From: Pseudomonas sp. R37(2017)
GTDB lineage: Bacteria > Pseudomonadota > Gammaproteobacteria > Pseudomonadales > Pseudomonadaceae
Reading direction: 5' to 3'
DNA length: 64,000 nucleotides
Assembly: GCF_002113375.1 (NCBI RefSeq)
Contig: NZ_NEHO01000010.1
Coordinates: forward strand, 62,001-126,000
This document shows, piece after piece, positions 7,751 to 15,430 of the stretch (position 1 is the stretch's first letter; each line of letters begins with the position of its first letter). The position numbers were made by a program, and so were the translations under genes. Under the pieces are notes generated by a model. That model ran no database searches and was not told the origin of the DNA. It saw only the letters and a program-made list of their open reading frames with translations.

Positions 7751-8992
7751 TCAACCCTTGCGCCGCAACCACTCCACCATCCCCAACCCCGCCGCCCGCC
7801 CACTGGCAAAACACGCGGTCAGCAGATAGCCACCGGTCGGCGCCTCCCAATCGAGCATTTCTCCGGCGCAAAACACGCCGGGCATTTGCTTGAGCATCAA
7901 GCGCTCATCCATTGCTTCGAACAGCACACCGCCAGCGCTGCTGATGGCCTCATCCAGTGGACGGGTTTTCACCAGTGTCAGTGGCAATGCCTTGATCGCG
8001 TGGGCCAGCAAGGCCATGTCGGTAAAGCAGTCGGCGCTGGTCAGTTCCCGCAATAGCGCCGCTTTTACTCCATCGATACCCAACTGGCTGTGCAGGTGCT
8101 TGGCCATGGAGCGTGATCCCCGGGGCTTGCTCAACGCCGCCTGAACTTTATCCACAGGCCGGCCGGGCAGCAGGTCCAGATGAATCGTTGCCGAACCGTG
8201 CTGGTTGATGGCTTCACGGATGGGCGCTGACAGGGCATAGATCAGACTGCCTTCGATCCCGGTGGCGGTGATCACACATTCGCCGAGTCGCGGAATGTCG
8301 TCGTTAAGGCCGATGGCGATGTTTTTCAGCGGCGTGCCAGAGAACTTGCTGACCATCAACTCGCTCCAGGCCTGCACCTCGAAGCCGCAATTACTCGGCT
8401 GCAACGGCGCCAGTCCTACGCCGTGTTGTTCCATGGGCTGCATCCACGCGCCGTCCGAGCCCAGGCGCGACCAACTGCCGCCGCCAAGGGCGAGCAGGGT
8501 GGCGTCGGCTTGAACGATCTTTTCCCCTTCCGGGCTGTCGATGCGCAAACCGCCGCGCTCGTCCCAGCCGAGCCAGCGATGGCGGGTGTGGATAACTACG
8601 CCGCTGTCACGCAGGCGCTTGAGCCAGGCGCGTAGCAGCGGCGCGGCTTTCATGTCGGTGGGGAACACCCGGCCGGAACTGCCGACGAAGGTGTCGATGC
8701 CCAGTTCGTGAATCCATTGGCACAGCGCTTCGGCGCCGAAGCCGCGCAGCAGCGGGGCGATCTGCGGGGCGCGCTCGGCGTAGCGCGAGAGAAACGCCGG
8801 GTAGGCTTCGGAGTGGGTGATGTTCATTCCGCCTACGCCGGCCAGGAGGAATTTTCGTCCGACCGACGGCATGCCGTCGTACAGGTCGACCTTGAACCCA
8901 GCCTGGCTCAACACTTCGGCCGCCATCAGACCGGCAGGGCCGCCGCCGATGATGGCGACGTGAGGGGAGAGGGCTGGCGAAGAATGAGTCAT
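7751..8992 (-). CDS. NAD(P)/FAD-dependent flavoprotein (HI0933/TIGR03862 type)
   Basis: The frame is open to 9106, but the upstream part runs into a REP element and encodes unrelated residues, so the ATG at 8992 (MTHSSPALSPHVAIIGGG) is chosen; it gives 413 residues. The N-terminus has a Rossmann dinucleotide fold (VAIIGGGPAGLMAAE), with a later GVGGMNITHSE and C-terminal FAD contact GVFCAGEMLDWEAPTGGYLL, both features of the HI0933 flavoprotein family. The reaction is not known; family members are annotated as oxidoreductases. No strong ribosome site is visible at this ATG. Confidence 0.85.
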   Translation of the reverse strand: MTHSSPALSPHVAIIGGGPAGLMAAEVLSQAGFKVDLYDGMPSVGRKFLLAGVGGMNITHSEAYPAFLSRYAERAPQIAPLLRGFGAEALCQWIHELGIDTFVGSSGRVFPTDMKAAPLLRAWLKRLRDSGVVIHTRHRWLGWDERGGLRIDSPEGEKIVQADATLLALGGGSWSRLGSDGAWMQPMEQHGVGLAPLQPSNCGFEVQAWSELMVSKFSGTPLKNIAIGLNDDIPRLGECVITATGIEGSLIYALSAPIREAINQHGSATIHLDLLPGRPVDKVQAALSKPRGSRSMAKHLHSQLGIDGVKAALLRELTSADCFTDMALLAHAIKALPLTLVKTRPLDEAISSAGGVLFEAMDERLMLKQMPGVFCAGEMLDWEAPTGGYLLTACFASGRAAGLGMVEWLRRKG

Positions 8993-9044
8993 GGAATGCG
9001 CTGCGGTCTGGCGGGATAGGCCGGGCATTCTACCAGCCCCGCCC

Positions 9045-9150
9045 CCTGTAGGAGCGGGTGCCCGCTTGCGGCATGCTCGCGATAGCGGTCTGTCTGGTCC
9101 ACACATGCTGAATGTACGGCCGTCATCGCGAGCCTGCTCGCTCCTACAGG
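9045..9150. repeat. REP-type palindromic element (CCTGTAGGAGCGGG type)
   Basis: CCTGTAGGAGCGGGTGCCCG at the left and CCTGCTCGCTCCTACAGG at the right form an asymmetric pair, with GCGGCATGCTCGCGAT next to the left arm. The arms are the same two kinds seen at 20257-20373 but in the opposite order. Confidence 0.85.
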
Positions 9151-9237
9151 GTCAGGAAGTGTTTTTTTGGCTGGTTAAAAAATAACCACAACTCTGTAGC
9201 CTATACGCGGCATGGTCTGTAGTCCCTTTCACTCAGG

Positions 9238-9282
9238 TTATCCACAGGCAACTCCACAGGCATTGTGGGTAAAGCATCCACA
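9238..9282. promoter_or_regulatory. Cluster of DnaA-box-like 9-mers
   Basis: TTATCCACA (9238-9246) is a perfect consensus DnaA box. TGTGGGTAA (9264-9272, one mismatch on the other strand) and GCATCCACA (9274-9282, two mismatches) follow within 36 bp. The position is the short gap between a flavoprotein and an amidohydrolase gene, not a replication origin locus. Confidence 0.35.
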
Positions 9283-9284
9283 GC

Positions 9285-10205
9285 TCAGTGACAACCTGAT
9301 GACTGCCAGACGCGCTGCGCACTGTGATGGAGGATGCCGTGACGGCGGGCCAGGGCCTGGCGGTCCTTGCTGTAGCCGCCGCCGATTACCCCGACCAGTG
9401 GAATGTCGCGGCCCAGGCAATGGCGCATCACGCTTTCATCGCGGGCGGCGACGCCTTCGTCTGTCAGCTTCAGATAACCCAGGGCGTCATCCTTATGCAC
9501 ATCGACCCCGGCGTCATACAGCACCAGGTCCGGTTGGTAGAGCGGTAGCAGGTAGTTGAGGGCATCGTCCACCACCTTCAGGTATTCGGCATCGCCCATG
9601 CCGTTTGGCAGCGGGATGTCCCAGTCGCTTTCGGCCTTGCGTGCGGGAAAATTCTTTTCACAGTGCAGGGAAACGGTCACTGCTTCCGGGGTGTTGTGCA
9701 GAATTCGAGCAGTCCCGTCGCCCTGATGCACGTCGCAATCGAAGATCAGCACCCGGTTCACCCGGCCGCTTTCCAGCAGGTAATGGCTGATCACCGCCAG
9801 GTCATTGAAGATGCAGAATCCGGCCGGATAGTCGTAGTGCGCATGGTGGGTACCGCCAGCCAGGTGACAGGCCAGGCCATGCTCCAGCGCCTGCTCGGCC
9901 GCGAGCAACGAGCCACCGACCGCCCGTACCGTACGTCGGGCCAGGGCTTCGCTCCAGGGCAGGCCGAGGCGGCGCTGGTCTTCGCGGGACAATTCGCCAC
10001 TCATGTAGCGTTCGATATACGAAGGGTCATGGGCGAGGGCGAGAATGTCCGCGGGGCACAACTGCGGACGCAGCAAATCGGCGTCGCGGGTCAGGCCGCT
10101 GTCCACCAGGTGGTCACGCAACAGGCGGAACTTGTCCATCGGGAAGCGGTGATCCGCCGGAAAATCGGGACTGTAGTCTTCGTGATAGATCAGGGGCAGG
10201 GGCAT
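9285..10205 (-). CDS. Histone deacetylase-like amidohydrolase (acetylpolyamine/AcuC class)
   Basis: The 306-residue protein is a single arginase/deacetylase-fold domain. Visible active-site segments are GGTHHAHYDYPAGFC (His pair), IFDCDVHQGDGTA (Asp and His zinc ligands) and LYDAGVDVHKDD (third Asp ligand). Such bacterial enzymes use zinc to remove acetyl groups from small amines or from protein lysines. The real substrate is unknown. The gene stands alone on its strand, with a GNAT acetyltransferase divergently placed 90 bp upstream, an acetylation/deacetylation pairing that may be coincidental. Confidence 0.88.
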   Translation of the reverse strand: MPLPLIYHEDYSPDFPADHRFPMDKFRLLRDHLVDSGLTRDADLLRPQLCPADILALAHDPSYIERYMSGELSREDQRRLGLPWSEALARRTVRAVGGSLLAAEQALEHGLACHLAGGTHHAHYDYPAGFCIFNDLAVISHYLLESGRVNRVLIFDCDVHQGDGTARILHNTPEAVTVSLHCEKNFPARKAESDWDIPLPNGMGDAEYLKVVDDALNYLLPLYQPDLVLYDAGVDVHKDDALGYLKLTDEGVAARDESVMRHCLGRDIPLVGVIGGGYSKDRQALARRHGILHHSAQRVWQSSGCH

Positions 10206-10295
10206 GACTGATTTAACTGGAAAGCAAACGGGAATGAGAGACGGATCCTACCAGCGTTGTAGACTGACGACATCGGAATGAAGGGGCGGAGCACG

Positions 10296-10865
10296 ATGGA
10301 GCCAATACTGGAGCTGGAAAGTGCACGACTGCTGTTGCGGCAATGGCGCGATGAAGACTTGCCGGGCTTTGCCGCGATGTGTGCCGATCCGCAGGTGATG
10401 CGCTACTTCCCGGCACCGTTGAGCCGGCTGGAAAGCGCATCATTGATCGGCCGAATCCGTGGTCATTTCGCCGAGCATGGTTATGGTCTCTGGGCCTTGC
10501 AGCGAAAAGACTCTGGCCAGTTCATCGGCTTCACCGGGCTTGGCGTGGTCGGATTCGATGCGCCTTTCACCCCCGCCACGGAAATCGGCTGGCGCCTGGC
10601 CCGCGAGCACTGGGGCCTCGGCTATGCCAGTGAAGCGGCGTGGACCGCTCTGCGCTGCGGGTTCGACCGCTTGCCGCTGAAAGAGGTCGTGGCTTTCACG
10701 GCGCAAACCAACCTGCCGTCAGAGAAAGTCATGCAGGCCATCGGCATGCACCATGATCCGGCGGATGACTTCGATCACCCGCGACTCGAAGCCGAACATC
10801 CGTTGCGTCGGCATGTCCTGTATCGCATCAGCCGCGAACAATGGCTGAAAACCGTGCATGGATAA
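10296..10865 (+). CDS. GNAT family N-acetyltransferase (Acetyltransf_3 type)
   Basis: Translation most likely starts at the ATG at 10296, which has GGCGGAG just upstream, rather than at the in-frame ATG at 10278. The 189-residue protein has the RimJ/RimL-like pattern: LESARLLLRQWRDEDL at the N-terminus, FIGFTGLG in the core, then EIGWRLAREHWGLGYASEAAW covering the acetyl-CoA binding motif (R/Q-x-x-G-x-A region), and TNLPSEKVMQAIGM. It transfers acetyl from acetyl-CoA to an amine, probably an N-terminal residue or small molecule. Substrate not readable. Confidence 0.88.
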   Translation: MEPILELESARLLLRQWRDEDLPGFAAMCADPQVMRYFPAPLSRLESASLIGRIRGHFAEHGYGLWALQRKDSGQFIGFTGLGVVGFDAPFTPATEIGWRLAREHWGLGYASEAAWTALRCGFDRLPLKEVVAFTAQTNLPSEKVMQAIGMHHDPADDFDHPRLEAEHPLRRHVLYRISREQWLKTVHG

Positions 10866-10970
10866 GCTGGCACGGACGTTTACAATGGCCCCATGATGGC
10901 CCTGGCGTGAATCTGAATCGACCGTCGCAGCCAAGGCTGCACGGCAATGTGTTGTGTGAGGAGAGTCTGA

Positions 10971-11840
10971 ATGAGCCAAGTGTTGGATGATCTGGTCGAC
11001 CTGCTGACCCTGGAACCGATCGAAGAAAACCTGTTCCGTGGCCGCAGCCAGGACCTGGGCTTTCGTCAGCTGTTCGGTGGTCAGGTGCTCGGCCAGTCGC
11101 TGTCGGCGGCCAGTCAGACGGTTGAAGAGGCGCGTCATGTGCATTCCATGCACGGCTATTTCCTGCGTCCGGGCGATGCCGGGTTGCCGGTGGTGTATCA
11201 GGTTGACCGGGTACGTGACGGTGGCAGTTTCAGCACGCGCCGGGTCACCGCGATCCAGAAGGGTCACCCGATCTTCACGTGCAGTGCCTCGTTCCAGTAC
11301 GACGAGGAGGGCTTTGAGCATCAGAGCGAAATGCCAGTAGTGGTCGGCCCGGAAAATCTGCCCTCGGAGCTGGAAATTACCCAGCAGCGCGCGCACCTGA
11401 TTCCCGAGAAAATGCGCGAAAAGCTGCTGTGCCCGAAGCCGATCGAATTCCGTCCGATCACCGAGAAAGATCCCTACAATCCGCTGCCGTCCGACCCGGT
11501 CAAGTACGTCTGGTTCCGCGCCGACGGTGCCCTGGCTGACTCGCCGGCACTGCACAAGTATCTGTTGGCCTATGCCTCGGACTTCGGCCTGCTGGTCACC
11601 TCGATGCAGCCCCACGGCAAATCGGTCTGGCACAAGGACATGCAGGTCGCGAGCCTCGATCACGCCCTGTGGTTCCACCAGAATCTGCGTGCCGATGACT
11701 GGCTGCTCTACGCGATGGACAGTCCGTGGGCCGGCAACTCGCGCGGGTTCTCCCGGGGCAGCGTATTCAACCGGGCCGGGCAACTGGTGGCTTCGGTCAC
11801 CCAGGAAGGCTTGATCCGTCACCGCAAGGATTGGGCGTGA
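10971..11840 (+). CDS. tesB: Acyl-CoA thioesterase II
   Basis: The 289-residue length matches TesB. The protein is a double hotdog: N-terminal half with FRGRSQDLGFRQLFGGQVLGQ and the C-terminal half with VASLDHALWFH and SRGSVFNRAGQLVASVTQEG. The Asp of SLDHA, and the Thr/Gln in VTQEG, are consistent with the family's Asp-Thr-Gln catalytic set. It hydrolyses medium and long acyl-CoA to free fatty acid and CoA in the cytoplasm. Its TGA overlaps the GTG start of the next gene (GTGA), so the two are translationally coupled. Confidence 0.94.
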   Translation: MSQVLDDLVDLLTLEPIEENLFRGRSQDLGFRQLFGGQVLGQSLSAASQTVEEARHVHSMHGYFLRPGDAGLPVVYQVDRVRDGGSFSTRRVTAIQKGHPIFTCSASFQYDEEGFEHQSEMPVVVGPENLPSELEITQQRAHLIPEKMREKLLCPKPIEFRPITEKDPYNPLPSDPVKYVWFRADGALADSPALHKYLLAYASDFGLLVTSMQPHGKSVWHKDMQVASLDHALWFHQNLRADDWLLYAMDSPWAGNSRGFSRGSVFNRAGQLVASVTQEGLIRHRKDWA

Positions 11841-12430
11841 GCCTGGCCGAGGTGCGTCACTGGGTGTTCGACATGGACGGCACCCTGACGGTGGCCGTGC
11901 ATGACTTCGCGGCGATTCGCGTGGCGTTGGCGATCCCTGCCGAACACGACATCCTGACTCATCTTGCCGCACTGCCGGCCGATGAAGCCGCTGCCAAACA
12001 TGCGTGGTTGCTGGAGCATGAGCGGGATCTGGCGCTCGGTTCGAAACCGGCGCCAGGCGCGGTGGAACTGGTACGCGAGCTGGCCGGGCGCGGTTATCGC
12101 CTGGGCATTCTGACGCGCAATGCCCGGGAGCTGGCGCATGTCACGCTGGAGGCCATTGGCCTGGCCGACTGCTTTGCATTGGAGGATGTATTGGGCCGCG
12201 ATGACGCACCGCCCAAACCGCATCCGGGTGGATTGCTGAAACTGGCCGAGGCGTGGAAGGTGCCGGCGAGCGAGATGGTGATGGTTGGCGACTACCGTTT
12301 CGATCTCGATTGCGGGCGGGCAGCGGGGGCACGCACGGTGCTGGTGAATCTGCCGGATAATCCCTGGCCGGAATTGACCGATTGGCATGCGGTGGATTGT
12401 GTCCAGCTGCGGCAGATGCTTTTGGCTTGA
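11837..12430 (+). CDS. HAD-superfamily hydrolase, subfamily IA
   Basis: The GTG at 11837 overlaps the tesB stop codon by four bases and is the only start that removes a long unrelated N-terminal extension; it gives 197 residues. Motif I is VFDMDGTLT, motif II is ILTRNAREL, motif III is KPHPGGL, and motif IV is MVGDYRFDLDCG. The cap is short and helical, as in phosphoglycolate phosphatase relatives. It probably dephosphorylates a small metabolite. Being coupled to tesB is a conserved-looking arrangement, though no shared pathway is obvious. Confidence 0.9.
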   Translation: MSLAEVRHWVFDMDGTLTVAVHDFAAIRVALAIPAEHDILTHLAALPADEAAAKHAWLLEHERDLALGSKPAPGAVELVRELAGRGYRLGILTRNARELAHVTLEAIGLADCFALEDVLGRDDAPPKPHPGGLLKLAEAWKVPASEMVMVGDYRFDLDCGRAAGARTVLVNLPDNPWPELTDWHAVDCVQLRQMLLA

Positions 12431-12480
12431 AGAATTGGCTGTCTGATCTGACGAAGGCGTCAGATCAAGCACTGCAAATC

Positions 12481-13440
12481 TTACTGACCAAACAACGCCT
12501 TCTGCCCCTCCGGCGATGTAAACATCCCGTCGCCGTTATGCCCGACCCCGGGTACTTCAACCAGTTGCTGATTCAAGCCTTGGGGTTGCAGTCGTTTCAG
12601 ATAAGCAAAGTAAAAACGCCCACGGGCCAATCGATACGGTCCCTGCGCCCTGGCCTCACAGCTCATGTCCAGCGCCGGATGGTTCGGGTCGATGTCCTGC
12701 TGTCCCAGTAGATAAACGATTTCACGCTTGAGGTAACTTTCCTGCAACTGCGCGGCGGTTTGCCCTTCGGCGTAGGCCGGTAAATCCGCCAGTCCGTACT
12801 TCCAGCGATTGAAATCCGGGCATCCGGCGTGGCTGAACGCCACGGGCCGGCGCTCATCGAAATAGGCATAGGAGGACGAGTTGGCGATCACGTAGCGCAC
12901 CTGTATGCCAGCCGCATCGAGGCCTGACTGTGCGTGACCGAGCAGGGCATAGCGCTGAACCATCTGTGCGCCGCCGGAGTGCCCGGCGATGACGATCTGC
13001 CTCACCTGCGGAAACTGCTGGCGGTCACCCAGGCGGGCGATGATTTCGTCTAGCGCGGCGTAGGAACTCAGCCGAAACGGTGCTGTGGATTCGCCGCCGG
13101 TCATCCATTCATTGCCTTGCCAGCGTAAAACCGTGTCGGCCACCGGATGCTCCGCAACATCGGTTTCATTGAGAAACTGCGGGGCAATCACCAGTGTCGT
13201 CGCGCTCTGTCCGGCCAGTTCGGCGGCGTGTTCGCCGCTTTGCAGATAAGTTTGCGCATTGCGCAGGCGCCCATGGATGAGGATCAGTACCCGTTCGATT
13301 TTTTCCGGGGCGGGGCTGATGCCCACCGCTATTTCACCTGATTTCAACAGCAAGCGCCCGGAACTGAGCTCCTTGACCCCGTGTTCGGCGGCCTGGGACG
13401 TTGCGCAAGTAAACAGAACAACCAACAACCACTTCTTCAT
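12481..13440 (-). CDS. Secreted alpha/beta hydrolase-like protein
   Basis: The 319-residue protein starts with a clear signal peptide (MKKWLLVVLFTCATSQAAEH, cleavage likely after the second Ala of QAA). The mature part has an alpha/beta hydrolase arrangement: LILIHGRLRNAQTY near the oxyanion loop, the nucleophile elbow IAGHSGGAQMV (Ser), and a late GVGHNGDGMF with a possible catalytic His. It probably acts in the periplasm on an ester or peptide. Its ATG directly follows the stop codon of the upstream metallopeptidase (TAAATG), so the two are coupled. Confidence 0.85.
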   Translation of the reverse strand: MKKWLLVVLFTCATSQAAEHGVKELSSGRLLLKSGEIAVGISPAPEKIERVLILIHGRLRNAQTYLQSGEHAAELAGQSATTLVIAPQFLNETDVAEHPVADTVLRWQGNEWMTGGESTAPFRLSSYAALDEIIARLGDRQQFPQVRQIVIAGHSGGAQMVQRYALLGHAQSGLDAAGIQVRYVIANSSSYAYFDERRPVAFSHAGCPDFNRWKYGLADLPAYAEGQTAAQLQESYLKREIVYLLGQQDIDPNHPALDMSCEARAQGPYRLARGRFYFAYLKRLQPQGLNQQLVEVPGVGHNGDGMFTSPEGQKALFGQ

Positions 13441-14328
13441 TTACAGATTTTTCGTCGCAAAGGTATCGCACTGGCTTACCTGGCCCTGGGCGAAACCGGT
13501 TTTGAACCAGCGCACCCGTTGCGCCGACGTACCGTGGGTGAAGGAGTCCGGGACCACGCGGCCCTGACCCTGTTGCTGCAAACGATCGTCGCCGATGGCG
13601 TTCGCGGCATTCAGTGCTTCTTCGATGTCGCCCGGTTCCAGCCAGTTCAGGCGCTTCTGCGCATTGTTGGCCCAGACGCCGGCCAGGCAATCGGCTTGCA
13701 GTTCCTGACGCACCAGCAAGCCGCCGTCGCCTTCCATCTGCCGGCCTTGTTGGCGCGCGGCCTGAATTTTCGCGGAAACCCCGAGCAGGGTCTGCACATG
13801 GTGTCCGACTTCGTGAGCGATCACGTAGGCCTGGGCGAAGTCGCCTGCGGCGGAAAAACGCTGGGCCATTTCCTGGAAGAACGCCATGTCCAGGTAGACC
13901 TTCTGGTCTGCCGGGCAATAGAACGGGCCGGTCGCCGAGGTGGCCAGGCCGCAGGCCGAATTCACACGGTTGCTGAACAGCACCAGGGTCGGGTCTTTGT
14001 ATTGGCGGCCGGCCTGCTGGAAAATCGCGCCCCAGGTGTCTTCTGTGTCGCCGAGTATCGAGCGCACGAACTCTGCGCTCTCATCATTGGCCGGTGGTGC
14101 CCTGCGACTCTGGTTGGTCGCGGGCGCCGATTGCTGGCCCATTTGTCCGGCCAACTGCCCGAGGATTTGCAGTGGATCCTGCCCGGTGATCCAGCCGATG
14201 CCGACGATCAAAAGGATCGCCGTCAGGCTCAGGCCCTTGCCACCACCGAAGCGCATGCCACCACCGCCGACATCGTCACCACGGGCATCGACCACGTTGT
14301 CGCTGCGTCGGCCTTTCTTCCATAGCAT
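13441..14328 (-). CDS. YpfJ-family neutral zinc metallopeptidase (copy 1)
   Basis: The 295-residue protein opens MLWKKGRRSDNVVDARG, has a Gly-rich stretch and one transmembrane helix (about residues 32-50), then a periplasm-facing peptidase domain with the zinc motif AYVIAHEVGHHVQTL and the later LQADCLAGVWAN, in which the Glu/Asp is probably the third ligand area. This is the PF04228-type family, membrane-bound and of unclear substrate. It is followed immediately by the secreted alpha/beta hydrolase (stop touching start). A close relative lies 139 bp upstream at 14468-15322, so the two arose by tandem duplication. Confidence 0.9.
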   Translation of the reverse strand: MLWKKGRRSDNVVDARGDDVGGGGMRFGGGKGLSLTAILLIVGIGWITGQDPLQILGQLAGQMGQQSAPATNQSRRAPPANDESAEFVRSILGDTEDTWGAIFQQAGRQYKDPTLVLFSNRVNSACGLATSATGPFYCPADQKVYLDMAFFQEMAQRFSAAGDFAQAYVIAHEVGHHVQTLLGVSAKIQAARQQGRQMEGDGGLLVRQELQADCLAGVWANNAQKRLNWLEPGDIEEALNAANAIGDDRLQQQGQGRVVPDSFTHGTSAQRVRWFKTGFAQGQVSQCDTFATKNL

Positions 14329-14467
14329 GTGGGAACCCTCTGGTTGTCCGTGCGATGAGTGTTGCCGCCAAGTGGGAACGGCGCCAGTCCGGTCGTCAGA
14401 CAGCCTTTAGCGGCAACGGTTCTATCCGTGCGGCCACATTGGCTGGCGGAACCATTGACGGTCGCAG

Positions 14468-15322
14468 TCACGGGTTTTTGGCGGCGAAGGTGTCGCATGC
14501 CTTCAACAGACCTGTATCGAATCCGGTCTTGAACCAGTCCACACGCTGCCTTGAGGTGCCGTGGCTGAATGTTTCGGGGCGAACAGGGACATTTCGGGAA
14601 CGTTGCAAGTGGTCGTCACCGAACACCGCAGCGGCATTCAGGGCCGCTTCGATATCTCCGGGCTCCAGCCAATTCAGTCGCCTTTGCGCATGGTGCGCCC
14701 AGACTCCGGCCAGGCAATCGGCCTGCAGTTCCGCGCGCACTTCCAGGCCGCCATCACCGCTGACCGGTTGTTGATCGAGCAAGGCTTTCTCGAAGGGGGC
14801 GGACAGTCCCAGTGCAAGTTGCACGTGATGGCCGATCTCGTGAGCGATGATGTAGGCCCGCGCGAAGTCACCGATCACTGAGTGCTGTTCGATCTTTTTG
14901 AAGAATTCCAGATCGAGGTAGACCTGACGGTTGCTCGGGCAAAAGAACGGGCCACTGCCGGAGCCGGCGTAACCACATGCCGAGACCACGCCATCGTTGA
15001 ACAGCGTCAGTACAGGTGGCGGGTAGTGCCGCCCCGTTTCGGCAAAAAGTTGTTTCCAGGTGTCTTCGGTATCGCCGAGCACAGACTGAACGAACTTCAG
15101 TTGCAGGTCTTCGGCGGACTCAATCGATTGGACGCTGGCGGGTGGGGGCGGGGTGTTGGTCGGAACTTCCGGTTTCGTACCCAGGGTTGAGTAAAGTCCT
15201 GCGCCTGCCAGCGCAACGGCAGCCAGTCCGGCACCCAGTGTTTTCCCTGTAGTGGTGCGGGCAACCTTGCCCTTGCGCGTGTCGTTTACGTTGTCGCTGC
15301 GTCTTGCCCTGTTCCATAACAT
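14468..15322 (-). CDS. YpfJ-family neutral zinc metallopeptidase (copy 2)
   Basis: The 284-residue paralogue opens MLWNRARRSDNVNDTRKG and has one hydrophobic helix (about residues 27-46), a Pro-rich linker, and a peptidase domain with AYIIAHEIGHHVQLAL and LQADCLAGVWAH. The active-site motifs are intact. It differs from copy 1 in the linker and lacks the Gly-rich N-terminal stretch. Two adjacent but clearly diverged copies suggest an old duplication with different targets. It reads toward copy 1 with a 139-bp gap, so the two may be co-transcribed. Confidence 0.9.
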   Translation of the reverse strand: MLWNRARRSDNVNDTRKGKVARTTTGKTLGAGLAAVALAGAGLYSTLGTKPEVPTNTPPPPASVQSIESAEDLQLKFVQSVLGDTEDTWKQLFAETGRHYPPPVLTLFNDGVVSACGYAGSGSGPFFCPSNRQVYLDLEFFKKIEQHSVIGDFARAYIIAHEIGHHVQLALGLSAPFEKALLDQQPVSGDGGLEVRAELQADCLAGVWAHHAQRRLNWLEPGDIEAALNAAAVFGDDHLQRSRNVPVRPETFSHGTSRQRVDWFKTGFDTGLLKACDTFAAKNP

Positions 15323-15430
15323 GGTTGAAGCCTCTCATAGATGATGGGGCGTTAATCGCCGGGTCTATGAATAACCCCACTGGGAATGGTGCGCAGGAGA
15401 AATGTGTAAGGGGTGGTGAGGCCACCTGCG

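Noticed and set aside
8993..9106. N-terminal extension of the flavoprotein frame
   Set aside because: It runs through a REP element and lacks flavoprotein residues; the Rossmann motif follows the ATG at 8992 directly.
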